Source: Polytrichum commune (taxonomy: Eukaryota; Streptophyta; Polytrichopsida; Polytrichales; Polytrichaceae). Taken from it: DNA of 64,000 nt. Under the pieces are notes generated by a model that saw nothing but the letters and a program-made list of their open reading frames with translations, searched no databases and had not been told where the DNA came from. Made by a program: the position numbers and the translations under genes. Position 1 is the stretch's first letter, and every line of letters begins with the position of its first letter. The DNA is taken from contig OX485804.1 of NCBI GenBank assembly GCA_950295325.1, positions 26,162,001-26,226,000 on the forward strand, read 5' to 3'. Shown piece after piece: positions 1 to 13,300 of this stretch.

Positions 1-2383
1 TGCACAAACCAACATAAACAGTCACATAGTATGTACATGATGTAGCCTTCTCCCCTTCACATTGATTGTTGGCCCTTAGATTTGTGGTGCAAATAAAAGT
101 TGTGATTTTTTTTACATTTACAAGGCTCGTCCAAGGCTAGTTCAATGAAACCGTGTCCTCTGACCACATCATTCTTACCAAGGAAGCAAGTGACATGAAC
201 ACCTAACATGTTTCGTCCAAAGAAAATGGAACGTCGGTGTTTGTACACTGACAAGAATGCGAGCTCTATTCATGCACAATTATTGTACTTGGCATGGAAA
301 CCCCCTAGCCTTAAGATCTCATTCACCTTGGAATATACTCCGGCGAGCAGTAGATGTAGAAGAAGCACATGGCACTTTGTAACTATTCTATAATATTCAC
401 GGACAATGCATGCAACAATTTGAGTTGTTACGCTTATCATTCACCTAGCACATGTTCACATGCATTCGTTGAGGGGTATTCACCTCAAATCAATTTCATA
501 TAGTGCTTTGTCACCCAATCGTACGTCAAACCATGTACAATATACAAACCATGTGATTTAGTTGTAAACTTCTTCTTGGTTTGGTTTGTAATAGTCTCAA
601 AAATGGAATGTTAGAATCCAATGTCCCATCATGTCTAGTTGCAACACAAATTGAGCAGTTAGGCATATATTGAGCATCTATAACCATGATAAGAATGCGT
701 GTGTAACTAACACCGATATGGATAGGAATTGGCAAGCTTTCCGTGACAACAATATGATCATCTTATACTAATTGGATGTTTAATAACCTCGAAGGTGTGT
801 GCACATAGATTGAGGTGTCCATGTCAATATCACTTACCTTAGGCATATCACTCCTTGTTTTAATGACTAGCATGATACATACATGTCTATCTCTCTTCTC
901 TTTGAAACAAATAGAAGTTTCTATATACCATTTTTATGTTATGATTTTTGGACCCCAACAGTAAAACTATGTGGGCATTGCTCCATCTAGGTCATTAGTT
1001 TGAGGATTCCTATAAATGTTTAAGAGTTCAAATAACAACAATCAATGAGAGCTAAGGATAACGAGGTAGTGATAAGGCTAAAGAAATTGGATTAGGGATC
1101 TATTATGGCATGCCCTGTAGCCTTGGCACACCAACGGCATCTCATCCGCTAGGGAACTGGGCCCACTTTATTTCAAGGCCCACCATTGGTTAATCCCCTT
1201 TAATTAGTGTCGGTGCAAGTACAATAGGGCTCTCACCTGCCCAAAAAAATCCATATGCCAAGTACGCCCCAACCCGCCACCTGATTTGTCTAGTACTAGA
1301 TATTGATTAGATTGCTATGCTATCAACCATGAGCTCATTGGATGTTTTTTGTTGTTTCAACGAAGGCGCTCCCGTGCTAATGGGTTTCCTATTATACTTT
1401 TGGACAATCATTGGGCAATCAAGGTTGTTAATGTAATGTTTATTTTGTTTAGAGTTAGTAATTGCACACGTCATGTTTGTTTCCTTGGTCACTTCATTGG
1501 TCCTTGCATGCCTCTCGCGTAATATTTAGAGCTATAATGAAGGCAAGGGAAATCCCAAGGAATGCATAAGGTACAAAGGAGGGGAGAGAGAGGAGGCAGT
1601 TTAATTTCTAAACACCTACCAACCCCTTGTGGATGAAGGTAACAAGAGGCTTGGTAGGTGTCACCCACCAAGATTCACATTCGAAAACAATAAACCTTCA
1701 TTTTAGATTACATAGCAACAAAACCTTGCTCTAAGATACCCGGCTTCCCTTTCCCACGTGGGTGAACCCCAGCTCCGAGTTTAGAGCCTTTCCTCTACAT
1801 GACCCTTCTCAACTCAGAGAAAATGACCTTATTTGAAAATTTGTTGAGCCAGGGAAGCATGCTCGTCGAGGACTAACAATAATGAAACGAGATCGACACA
1901 CATACCATAGGTTGTTGCCTAGTTGTACACTTTGAGTACCAAAAGCTAATTTCCACTTTGGATAGTCTCCACATTGGTCAAGACCACAATGGAAATTTGA
2001 TCTCAACACTCAAAGTGTTAAATAAAGCAACACTCTATGGTATGTGTGGGTTCACGTATACAATACAATATAATATTGGGGGAGGAGGGGCCAAGGAACA
2101 AGAAGTTGAGAAGAAGGATGAAGAGGAGATGGGAGTGGTGGGGTGAGGTGAAGTGAGGTTGAGATTGAAGTGAGGTTGAGGAGATGTAAGTTAGGGTTGA
2201 GGGCGATGCACCAACCAAAAATATATTAGGGTACCCAAGGACTCCTTTGGTGTGTCACACACAACCAAAGTGTCTAAACCTCTTGTCTAAATGGAGGCTA
2301 GGTTGAATAATAGGCACTAGGCTATGTAATAACACTTTGTCCCCAAAATGTCCGAGAAGAGGAGATTCCTCCAAAGGAGGAGG

Positions 2384-2420
2384 TGGATGGATGGATGGGA
2401 TGGGATGGGATGGGATGGAG
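2384..2420. repeat. GGAT / GGGAT microsatellite
   Basis: Three GGAT units run directly into about four GGGAT units, so the repeat changes from a 4-bp to a 5-bp period. No gene is nearby. Confidence 0.9.
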
Positions 2421-2759
2421 GAATATTCTACTTGTTTTTTGCTAAATAAGAAATGCAAATGCCAAATCATGTGGCATCTTTACAATTAGTTCTTTCTTGA
2501 ATAGTTATGGATATTCTTAAGGGAGGTCCACTATTGGAATTCTAGGTAGGTGAATGTGAATATAAGCAAATGTGTACGCCGCAGAGTCTATTCAGTATGA
2601 ATATGTGCAAAATAATTATGTGAGTTGGCGATATAATTATCTTAGGACAATATTAGAATAAATTTTGTATATGCTTTGAGCAAATCTATGGGACGGTCCT
2701 ACCTATGCGTATAGAATCTAGATAGGCTTAGATTAGCGTTGGCTCTTCCCAAATGTTAC

Positions 2760-2778
2760 ATATATATATATATATATA
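2760..2778. repeat. TA dinucleotide repeat
   Basis: About nine or ten uninterrupted TA units in AT-rich intergenic DNA. A similar TA run lies near 37443-37461, inside an inverted-repeat element. Confidence 0.9.
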
Positions 2779-5149
2779 CATATTACATTCCATAATCCAC
2801 TCCCAGCTTAGAGTCTAGTAAAGTCGCCGTCATTCTCTAATGAACTCTGTCACACTTGATTAATGAGTTACTACTTAGATAATTAGCGAGGACACCCATG
2901 TTAATGACAAGATTAGCGGCTTCGTAAGGTGCCATGCATGCCCCTTAATCTAGGAGTTAATTATCACTTAGGGTAATAAAGTTACATTAGGGTGAGCTAA
3001 ACTTTAAAGAGTGAAGAAGAACAAATTTGCAATCCTATCCTAGTGCCCGAGAGTGAATTTTGGACCCAAAGAGTACAAAATTTGAAGGGAAAAACACATG
3101 AGGTGGTGCTCACGTGACAACCACTTCTCCACCGAATTTTATTAGTCCTGACTTGAGAAAACATTCCACGTACGTACCCAAGTATTGTAATTAGGTCCAT
3201 GAAGGGTTGTTTTGGACCCCAAGTTTCTTGAACCCGGACTTTATTGCAAGCCCACCGTTAGTTAATGGGATTGATTGAAAGGAATCTCTCTTTTGAATCT
3301 GCAATAAGTCAAGTTCAATGGGCAACAAGCTCATCATGGACACCCATGTGAGTTTGATGAGAGCATTTTGAATGAGAGCATTTGAATTTATTGCTATGTC
3401 TTTAGTGTGCACTTTAAATCCTAATGAAGTGTGTTTTTGTTTGTGCGTTTTCAAATACCCATGCCATAATAATTGTGGGCATGGGAATCGGGATGACTCA
3501 TAGAGATTTACACATCATTCTGTAAAGATGGGCTGGGGCGAAACAACCCGTATATTGGTCCCTTGGAGGCAAGGGTTTAGACATCCAACAAAGGAACGAG
3601 TGTATGGGTTGGTTCGCCCAAATTTGTAAAGATGGTGGTTATGGATAGACAATGCCTCTTGCTACTGACACTGGGCAAAATGTCATAGTGATCATGAAGG
3701 TCGAGGTCCCCAAAAGACATATTTTAAGGCCTACATAATCCAGTGACATGGTCCAATGGGTTTTGCGGTGAGAGAGGCAAAAGAGGCGGTCTAGTAGAAA
3801 AAGGTAGGGGCCCGTGGCAAATAAATCTTGTTATAATCAAATTTAAATGGATTTTTTTCGGGGAGCTTTAGATGCAACTCTTCCTAGCTACTAGGTAAGG
3901 CTCACGAGGCACACTTTTCAACATTTGTGTGTTGTAATGAATCTTGAGAAGCAGGTTTGCCCTCTATGTGCCTTGATCATATCATAATAGCCCACGAGAC
4001 ATACCAATTTTTCCCTCTCCTACCCCTTGAACTGGCTCCCACATGTTTCACCAAACAATGTGGGACGTCTAGAACTTTGGAATTCGAGTACATACGATTG
4101 TAGTACAATGCAAAGAAAATTTAATTCACAAGAACCTTGGGTGGGGAGAACTGAACGTTGCTTACAGATGAACCAGTTGAGATTGAGAATTAACTAGTTG
4201 AGGTTCAAGACATCAAGTTCGTTACTGATCATTTTACATGAAACTTTTCAAATACACCTCAAATTGGTAAAGAAAAACCGAAAGATGTCAACATGTAACT
4301 AGTTGCACTTGGAAACACTAGGATTTTGACATATTATGCCCAAAGATATCCCCGGACACTGATCAGAACATATTTGACCACGTGATAGGTAGCGGGTTGC
4401 AAATAATGCTCAATGTACAACACAAGGTACAAGTCACATGTAAATTACATTGAACATGTACAAATTAAATCGCTCGTTTTGTCTGTGAGAAGATTTGCAA
4501 GCCACCACTTCGACACATCTAACAAGAAGTGAAGACAAGTGAAGCTAAGAGAAGACAAGAGAATGGTCAAACTTGAAGTCTTTCCAACACTGCCCTTTTT
4601 GGACATACGTTAAACAAAATCAACACATTCACTTTTTGGTGCATGGTCGATCTTCTTGGTCCACATTCGGTTCAAACCTAGTGAGGGGCCCAAAGGCTTT
4701 GTAAATTGATTTTTTTAAGAAATTGGACTATGGAAGTTGGACCATCAAGTCGGACCATGGGAAAAAGGCCATCTTCCATGGTCCAACTTCATGGTCCATG
4801 GTGTAAACCGGTCCATGATATTGTGATGTGTGGCTCCTTGCACCGTGCTCGGTGTATTCCCAAAAGGATCTACACGATGCACATGCACCCATGCAAATAT
4901 TTGTGCAATAGCTTATACCCAACCCCACCCCAAGGTCATTGAAACCTTCCCGTTCCATACTAACATGCGGTCACATTTGTTTAGTGTTTTTCGACTCAAG
5001 ACTAAGTTGTGGCTAATTTCGGTGTCAAATTACTTTAGAATACTAACCCCAAAGAAGAAAGAAAGAATGAATGAAAGACAATTTCAATGTTGTCTCCGGT
5101 GTGAATTGTGGTGTTGCTTCATTTTCTAGTTGATCTCGACTTCCAAAAT

Positions 5150-5560
5150 ATATACATTGTAGGGCGTTTTGTTGGATGGATGACGAACAATCCTAAGAAT
5201 AACTACTTGTTCCCACCTTATGATGAGAAGGAGTGTTGCATACAAATGCACCTCTCAATCATACAAGTTAAGAGCACTTCCTTTCAATATGTACTCAAAT
5301 CTTATGGTCAATTTCTTTCAAACGTGTCGTGTTGGACTATTTCAAGGTTGTTGATGTTAGTTATGGTGTCAAACTATTTCAAAACAACAACTCCCGAGCA
5401 AACGAGAGTTTCTTTTATCAATTACTTTAAGTGTCAATCCGTTTATCATTCCAAATTTGGATTTTTGTTGAGTGGGGATTGTTGCATGCGAACATATCTC
5501 TCGTCCATCCATGTCAAATACATATGATTTATAAGGTATGGTAGTTTGTTTCAAGTGTGT
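5150..5560 (+). repeat. Dispersed repeat, copy related to 43.2 kb
   Basis: The stretch around 5480-5520 reads almost like the one around 43240-43265 (a block containing CATATCTCTCRTCCATCC). Phrases such as 'GTGTCAAAC' and a tract around 'ATGGTGTCAAA' recur in both, in the same orientation. No termini or coding capacity are visible, so this is only a diverged copy of an unclassified repeat family. Confidence 0.45.
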
Positions 5561-6184
5561 CTTACTAGATAGGCAATTAAGGGCCAAGTTTTGAACAATT
5601 TCATATCAAACCATCTTGGAAAGTAGCCTCCAACATAGATTGTATGTCGGATTGTTTAGTTGAACCACCTAGGATTCGTGCCTCTCAAGTAAGGGATAGT
5701 ACACACCTACCTCCTATAAGTTTTGTATCATCATAACTTAATCTCATTAGACTGATTCAATGATATATGATGCTACCCCTGGGTCCAAATATGCATAACT
5801 TAGGAAACAAACATACGAGTTATATAGTAGAGGCGCCTATTCCTGATTAGGACCCCATCAACAATCTGTAGGGTACCGGAACTTTGATTAGGTTGGGATT
5901 GAATTTCAATGAAGCTAGAATCAAGAGTGCCATGACACGTGTCTTGGCTTTGAGTGCTAAATTGAGGAGCATTGTGTGATTAGAATGAGTGGCTATGGCA
6001 GACTCTAGACATTGGTTATATGTTTGGGTCAACTCTTGGATTAAAAACTTCACAATATTTTTAATTTAAGGAATAAAATTATTGAACTTTTCTTAATCCT
6101 CATGATGTCTATCTTCTGGCATAGGAAAAAATTTCACCGCCTTATACTTCTCCATATTTGACACATAATCTCTTAAGTAATTAT

Positions 6185-8170
6185 GCATGTTGGAATTGCA
6201 CCAAAAATCTCGAGAGTGAATTTATGACCTCGGGGGGGGGGGGCAGTGTGTTAAAAAGTTAAGGATATAGGTGCAAACAACCACTATTTTATAGGGGGGT
6301 ATTACTTTCAATTCTCTTCTTTTTTTCACATGCTATCATTATGTAAATTTCTACTTTGGGTTAATAGAAAAATGGCTTGCATTACTTATAATTCCAAATT
6401 ACCTATTATTCCATACCCTATAGTACTTTAAAGATGTCCAGTGCCATTTTTGATACCCTATATTACTCTTAAGTCCATTTATAATTTTTAGCCCCCATGT
6501 TTTTAAAATACCCTATCATTTGTTCGCACATATATTGCTACTCTAACCAATGACTACCCCCCCCAAGTTTATGACACAAGGACTTCATATCAACATAGGA
6601 AAGAAAATCAACAATGTTTTATGTAGACTATAATGCCTCAAGTGGAGGGCTTTATGGTGTGTAAGGACGGTGGGACCAAGGGCAAGAGCCCGAGACCTCT
6701 ATGACCTTACATGCCGAAAAGCTTGACACAAGAGGCATTCTATTGCATAAAACACTACTCGTTGTTGATATTGCCTCACTCATTTTTGTTGGCTAGTGCA
6801 TTCCATTGGTGGAATTGCATAATGGGCTAGACCAATGCATTATGCATGTTGAAATTGCACCAATAATCTCAAGAGTGGATTATGACACATAAGGACTCGA
6901 TATCAACATAGGAAATAAAATTAACAATGTTCCTATGCATACAACTATGATGCCGCAAGTGGAAGGCTTTTTGGTGTGCAAGAACACTACGATCGAGGGC
7001 AAGAGCCCAAGACCTCTATGACCTTACGTGCCGAATAGCTTGACACAAGAGCCGTTCTATTGCATAGAACATGACTCATTCTTATTCCCGCCCAATTCAT
7101 TTTGGGTGGCTGGCGCATTCTGTTGGTGGAATTGCATAATGGGCTAGACCAATGCGTTCTGCATGTTGAAATTGCACCAAGAATATTGAGAGTGGATAAT
7201 GACACATAAGGACTCGATATCGACATAGGAAAAAAATTTCACAATGTTTTATGTAGACTATAATGCTGCAAGTGGAGGGCTATCTGGTGTGCAACAACAT
7301 TGGGATCGAGGGCAAGAGCCCGAGACCTCTATGACCTTACATGCCGAATAGCTTGACACAAGAGGCATTCTATTGCATAGAACATGACTCGTTCTTATTC
7401 TCGCCCAATTCATTTTGGGTGGCCGGTGCATTCCATTGGTGGAATTGCATAATGGGCTAGACCAATGCATTTTGCATGTTGAAATTGCACCAATAATCTC
7501 AAGAGTGGATTATGACACATAAGGACTCGATATCAACATAGGAAAGAAATTTCACAATGTTTTATGTAGACAACTATAATGCTACAAGTGGAGGGCTTTC
7601 CGGTGTGCAACAACACTGGGATCGAGGGCAAGAGCCCGAGACCTCTATGACCTTACATGCCGAATAGCTTGACACAAGAGGCATTCTTATACATAGAACA
7701 TGACTCATTCTTATTCCCGCCCAATTCATATTGGGTGGCCAATGCATTTCATTGGTGGAATTGCATAATGGGCTAGACCAATGCATTTTGCATGTTGAAA
7801 TTGCACCGAGAACCTCGAGAGTGGATTATGACACATAAGGACTCGATATCGACATAAGAAAGAAATTTCACAATGTTTTATGTAGACTATAATGCTGCAA
7901 GTAGAGGGCTTTCTGGTGTGCAAGAACACTGGGATCGAGGACAAGAGCTTGAAACCTCTATGACCTTACATGCTGAAAAGCTAGCCTTGACACAAGAGGC
8001 ATTCTATTGCATAGAACATGACTCGTTCTTATTCCCGCCCAATTCATTTTGGGTGGGTGGTGCATTCCACTGGTGGAATTACATAATGGAAAGCATTCCG
8101 CCTGGTGGAATTGCAGCAAGGATCTTGGGAGTGAATTATGGCACATAAGGACTCAATATCCACATAGGAA
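6185..8170. repeat. Tandem array of ~315-bp units (about five copies plus a broken one)
   Basis: The marker GACCTCTATG recurs at 6694, 7011, 7324 and 7640, and in changed form at 7953, giving periods of 317, 313, 316 and 313 bp. Each unit carries a phrase close to GTGGAATTGCATAATGGGC, then GCATGTTGAAATTGCACC, and ends near GGACTCGATATC. A broken first unit lies at 6185-6228, where an inserted element (6229-6567) splits it from its remainder. Short frames on the minus strand repeat with the unit but resemble no protein. The copies differ by several percent, suggesting an older local amplification rather than a large young satellite. The array ends just before the GC-richer leader of the Dicer gene. 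Confidence 0.9.
6229..6567. mobile_element. Non-autonomous hAT-like element with G/C-run termini
   Basis: The left end reads CTCGGGGGGG and the right end, reverse-complemented, CTTGGGGGGG. It is flanked by identical 8-bp direct repeats TTTATGAC at 6221-6228 and 6568-6575. Undisturbed units of the surrounding array have one TTATGAC at this place, which confirms an insertion. The size (339 bp), 8-bp duplication and lack of coding fit a hAT-type MITE. The terminal inverted repeats are short and dominated by the homopolymer, so the superfamily is an inference. Confidence 0.7.
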
Positions 8171-8275
8171 ATAAAATAACCAAGAAGTGTGCTGATGTTG
8201 GATGAATGAAAAGTTCTGTCGTGTGTCATAATTCCCATCCGCCGTCGTCCCGGTACACAGGCGCTCTAGGTCTAG

Positions 8276-8330
8276 TTTATAAACATGGCGGCGGCGCTGG
8301 CGCTAGGGAGGTAGGTACTGGTAGGTATAT
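8276..8330 (+). promoter_or_regulatory. Possible core promoter upstream of the Dicer-like gene
   Basis: TTTATAAA lies at 8276-8283 and GTATATAG at about 8323-8330, where GC content rises from the repeat array to a gene-like level. A nine-codon frame starting ATGGCGGCG runs from 8285 to 8314. No transcript evidence exists, and the first recognised coding exon begins 2 kb downstream, so the start site is a guess. Confidence 0.25.
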
Positions 8331-10342
8331 AGCCCACTCGTTCCCCGAGGTAGATTGCACACTAATTTAATCTCACCTCTAATCAGCTTAATCGCCTCAT
8401 TAGTTGAGCAAAATCAGCGACTAATTGTGGCTAATTAAGCTCCCTTTCAAAGTTTCACGATGCCGTGAACCAGATTACATTGTGTCGTCTCTGCTCTCCC
8501 CGCGCTTCCTTGCCCCCCGTCTCGCTGCGCCGCAAAGGCTTTCTCTTCTTGGAGCTCTTTTTCTGGCCTCTCCAATGAGGTGCTACACGTCCAACTTTGC
8601 CTTCGTTTGAGTTGGCTCCGCGCTTTTATTTTTATTTTTTTCATTCGCTTGCTTCCTTATTCTATACTACCTGTTCTGTGTTCCTCGAGGATGTTGTCGT
8701 CCTGATGCGCTGGATGGGATTGCATCCGGGGAGCCTCTGCATTGTTCATTTGAGCTTCGTTGGCGTTAGTTTCCAGCTTTTAACGGCCTCCTCGGGGATG
8801 TCGTATGGCTTGTGCGGTAGCTTGAATTGCGTAGCGCCGAGATCGTGTTTCGGTTTCGGATTGGAGTGCGCAGCGCAGGCCTCGCCTGTGCCGATTCGAG
8901 GAGCCTCTGCGTTGTTCATTTTGAGCTTCAGTGGAGTTAGTTTTCAGATTTTCCCCGCGTCCGTGCCTATGTGTTAGAGACTGCCTTCCATTGAGGATTT
9001 TGTATTCCTACTGTGGTAGCTTGAATTGCGTAGCGCAGAGATTGTCTTTCGGTTTCGGATTGAATTGCGTAGCACAGGTCTGGCCCGAGTCTATGAAGGA
9101 GCCTCTGCATTGTTCATTTGCCCTTCGGTGGAGCTAGTTTTCAGCTTTTCCCGCTTCCGTGTCTCCTTGTGGGACTTGTCTTCTTCGGGAACATTTATAT
9201 CGCTTGTGCGGTAGGGTGAATTTCGTAGCGCAGGGATCTTGTTTTGGTTTCCTGCCTCAAGGCCCGATTGTCAGGGATGTAGGGCCTTGCGAGGGAGCTT
9301 TGCTTGCGTTGTTACATGAAAATTGGAGCGTATTGGGGACTTCCTACGTTTGGAACGAAGCGATTGCAAGCATCGAGGCTTTCTTGTCTACGAAAATGCT
9401 GCGTAACGGTACGAAAGCTGAGGTTTCATGGAGTTCGTGATTGCTTCGTGTTGTTGCCGTTTCCGAGATCTAACTGACTGCTGGTTTTACTTGGGACTCT
9501 TTTTCACTGTTTCTTATTATTTTGTTTCGCAAATGCTGTGAGCTCCTGTGCAAAATCTTGTGTTAATACTATCTCTCGAGCGTTGCCCTGACGCTATGTC
9601 CTGCCACTTGTTTGGTTTACTCTTATGTAATCTCGCCAGGTCAAACGAAGTTGTTGCTGTGCATTTGATCTCTCATCATTGTAAGTCTCAATCCTTTGTT
9701 GCCTCATATTCAATGCCCTCTCTATATGGGTTTCATTGCGTAGCCTTGTGATCCGTGTCTATTTGTAGTCCCCCGATAGACATGTTGATAATCCGGGACA
9801 GCGACCGAGAAGAAGTAGCCAATGAAATTTGAAGAGGTCCAACTTTTGTCCAGTTTCTACTCCTTCCCAATTTTCCTTTGAGAAAATCGGGCTGCATTGA
9901 TCCTGCAGAGGGTAGATATTATTGAAGGCGTGCTGTTTACGGTTGAGTATCGTACAGATTTGGTTGGAATTGAAAAATTTATGTCGGTGAATTTGTGCTA
10001 GGAATTATCAACTGCCCCAACGAAGTTTCAGAGAACCTCGTTGGCCGGTGGCTTTGTTGCAATATCATCGTGTGGCTGTTTCGAGCAAGCAATTTAATTC
10101 TTACCTCGGTTTGAACGAAAAGTTTTGACCGTTACCGTTACGATATTCTCTTCGCCCTCATTAGCCTCTTACATTCTTCCGATCCTTTCGTCGTTTCTGC
10201 TCTTTTCAGAAGTACGGGTTCTCCCTGCTGGGCTGGATTATACTCCAATTATCATTCTGACGATTTGTACTGGTCGTACAGATCTCGCGTTTTCGGATTC
10301 GTTCTTGAGGACTTGTCCCAGCATCTAGGTACTCCATAAAAA
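8315..10342 (+). other. Putative long leader / 5' region of the Dicer-like gene
   Basis: This 2-kb stretch is T-rich but richer in G+C than the flanking repeats and has no frame resembling a Dicer helicase or any other domain. It contains an imperfect tandem repeat (8731-9310). It may hold non-coding leader exons and an intron of the downstream gene, or simply promoter DNA. The missing helicase exons were looked for here on both strands and not seen. Confidence 0.4.
8731..9310 (+). repeat. Imperfect ~170-200-bp tandem repeat in the Dicer leader
   Basis: GAGCCTCTGC followed by TTGTTCATT occurs at 8731, 8901 and 9099, with a decayed match near 9290. TTGAATTGCGTAGCG occurs at about 8822 and 9021, with a variant near 9214. 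Both marker series repeat in the same order with spacings of 170-200 bp, giving about three diverged units. The units do not share an open frame. Confidence 0.8.
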
Positions 10343-13300
10343 ATGTGCCGCTATGAGCGAGTCATACCATTTGCTTTTCGTCACGAATTCTCTTCGCAAT
10401 GTTCTGGAACCTGGACATGCTTTGCATACGCAATTCGATTCCAGAAATTCAAGCCTGGAACAGATCCTATCCAGCAGTCAGCATCCGATTTCCTCCTCTT
10501 GTCTCCTCGAGTTCTTGATGAGGAGGCCTCAACTCTGTCTGTGGACCTCCATCTACCTGCTGATGCCTCCGTCGAAGCTCGTTTAAGCTCTTGCGGGACG
10601 TTGATCCTCAATAAAGAAAAGGTAACTGAAACGTACTTCCTTACATTTTCAAGTTGTCACTTGATAAGGATACCGTCTGATCTTAAAAGAGTTTTACACA
10701 TCCGGTTGGGCGTTCTTTTGATCGAAATGATGGTAACGTGACATACCATAAGTAACCTCAAGTTAAGAATGCAATCGTCACCACCTTTGTCAGCCACATG
10801 AACTCATTCACATTGTTTACATCATCGGCGATCCTTCTAAGGTAAGTTAACGTTGAAATCATGCATGGCTTCATATGTCAAGCATTTACGTCCTTACAAG
10901 TGAACTGTTGCGGCAGGTGGAACTTGTGAAAAAGTTCAATATCTGGCTGTTCCATTTAGCACTTGGAAAGTGCTTCAGCCTTCCTACTGTGGCTGGGGAG
11001 GGACTCAAGAACTACTACATTCTTCCTTGCCAACCGTTTGGAACTGTCTTCGTCAAAAGTCCAGAGGAGCTGATAGACTGGCGTGCGGTTGAAACCGCGG
11101 TGGGTTCTAGCCTGTTATACAGGCGGAAGGTACATTACTTCGGTGGATATTCCGTCAAGCTTGAAACTGGAGATCTAGGTGGTGATCCTCCACCTGGGGA
11201 GGATGGCAGGTTACGAATGAGAAATGGCACATTTGAGGAGAATGATCTGCAAGATGCAGTGGTCACGTGTGCCAATAATGGTTTGCCGTGCTACATAGCT
11301 GGCATTATGCACGACTTGAATGGTAGCAGCACGATTAATCCTCCATCAGCTGGTCCTCCGCCCATTACTTACTCCGAATTCTACGTCCGAAAGTAAGCAC
11401 GACCGACATTGGGTTTGCGACAGAAGATTTCTTGCATTTTTTAATGATTGTTGGCTTCAGAGAAGCGGGTCGGGATTCGATGACGTGCCATATTAGTGCG
11501 TTACTGAGCTATGCACTTGAACGCACTAAGATGTATAATTACCCTACTTCCGTGGATGCTCTGCAAATGATGTTCGACTCCTGTAGATACATCGCTTTAG
11601 AAATTTTTTGGATGGGTAAGCCATGTCCAATTGTGTTGTCGTCTAAATGCTACACAATATGACCAAATTAAACCCTGCTGACAGGTGCAAATATACGTTA
11701 CAGTATCCCGACCAACCTCTCTTGAAAGGGTACCGCCTGGTGCGAGCTGGTAACTATGTGCGACGATCGTCTATAAAACATGCCAACGGTTAGCCAATTA
11801 AGCTTGTAAATTGTACCTCTCTTGATGCCGTGAACTACTTTCATATTTTCCTTCTGAATCCTGCTCTCAGTTGGACTGCTTTGTGAAGAGGCGTGTGTTT
11901 TGTCGTAGTCATGATTTGCTTTGAGGTTACAATTCTTCTTCTACTTTTGTTGTAATGGCGATTTCACTCTGAAGTGAAGACATGAGACTAGAAAGGTTCC
12001 ATCATGCGTGTGGTATTCTGCTTCTTAAGTTACAACTGAGTTTCATGAACAGGTTAGAGATTTACTAATATGAGAGAGACACCTTGACTTCAACAGGAAA
12101 CTGGGAAACAATGGAGTTGCCACCTGAAGTGTGTGTCCTACATGTTGGCCTGCAAGGAAGGCTTTGTAGAGGGGCTATGCGGCTCCCATCAGTACTCCAC
12201 AGCTTGGAAATGGCGCTTGTAGCTGCAGAACTTCGTAACCATATCGGTCCTCCCCTCTCTTGCTTCAAGGTACATCCTGAAGTTACTAGTTCTTATTCTG
12301 CTTTTTGTTCATGTCAAGAAATTTTCAACATCTTTCAGTTCCTTTTGTGTTGATTGTTGATCATTTCTCTACCCCGGTTACATCCGATTTTTGATGGCTC
12401 CATGTACAGCGGAATGTACGAGGAATTAGTATTCCTATCCATTAGTAATCGCCCACTCCAGAGATCACGTATAGACAAGTTTGAAAACTTATCGGAGTGG
12501 AAGTTGTATGCAGGTCCAGGAAGCATTGACCTCCGGAGCCTGTGAAGGAAATTACTCTTATGAGACGATGGAGCTTTTAGGAGACAGTGTACTTAATTTT
12601 GTAGGAGGAGTTCATATGTATATAAAGTTTCCCTCTGAACCCAGTATAAAGCTCCATACACGCCGTCACGACTTAGTCAGTAACAAGAGTTTGTACAGCT
12701 GCGGACTTGCCTGTGGCCTCCCCGGGTACATATTCGCTGAACTTCTCAACACAAAGACATGGGTCCCGCCTGGCCCTGCTCTTGAAGACCTCCCGCAAAA
12801 ATCATCTGTAAGTGACAGAAATCGTCAGCATATTGTAGGTTCTCCGTATCTCCTATTGTTAATGGTCCTGAGCAGTGAATTTGAAAATGATCACTAATAA
12901 AGTTGCGACCGAGGTAGTGACAATCAAACTCCACGGTTCTTAAAAATAAGGCCCTAATATTTTGGTGGAAAGCCCTGAGATGATTTCGTTGAAACATGAG
13001 CAGGTTTCCATGCAGGGGCAGATTATTGGGCTGAAGACACTCGCAGATGTAGTAGAGGCTCTGGTTGGGGTATATTTCTTGCATGGAGGCTTGGACTCAG
13101 CACAAAAGGCAATGAGCTGGCTGCAAGTATCCATGCCTTTTCCGTCGAAAGTCCCTGAATCAATCTATGCTGGGGTTTGCGAAGGAATGAGAGGGAGGAA
13201 TACACTTGCCCCTCTCGAGATAGCTACCCTTGAGAAGAAGATCGGTTATCACTTCAAGACTAAATTACTGCTAGTTTCTGCTTTTGACTATGGCAATGAG

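Larger units (their letters stand above)
1..6184. other. AT-rich intergenic DNA without a recognisable gene
   Basis: No open frame here shows a domain, a conserved motif or a consistent exon chain. The longest frame (5108-5527, +) looks random and lies in a stretch resembling DNA at 43.2 kb, so it is treated as repeat DNA. Simple repeats occur at 2384-2420 and 2760-2778. Short inverted GGACCATGG-like motifs lie at 4730-4800. The composition fits decayed transposon DNA, but no element ends were identified. Confidence 0.6.

Noticed and set aside
4730-4800. Inverted GGACCATGG-type motifs
   Set aside because: Short, mixed in orientation and without element borders; could be chance in a low-complexity patch.
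5108-5527. 139-codon open frame on the plus strand
   Set aside because: No domain, odd amino-acid composition, and it overlaps a dispersed repeat.
10875-10916. In-frame ATG just before the PAZ exon as gene start
   Set aside because: The upstream exon 10343-10621 is Dicer-like and joins in phase to an acceptor at 10916, so this ATG is intronic.
12354-12545. 63-codon plus-strand frame between Dicer exons
   Set aside because: It lies mostly in an intron and its frame differs from the RNase IIIa exon that starts at 12514.
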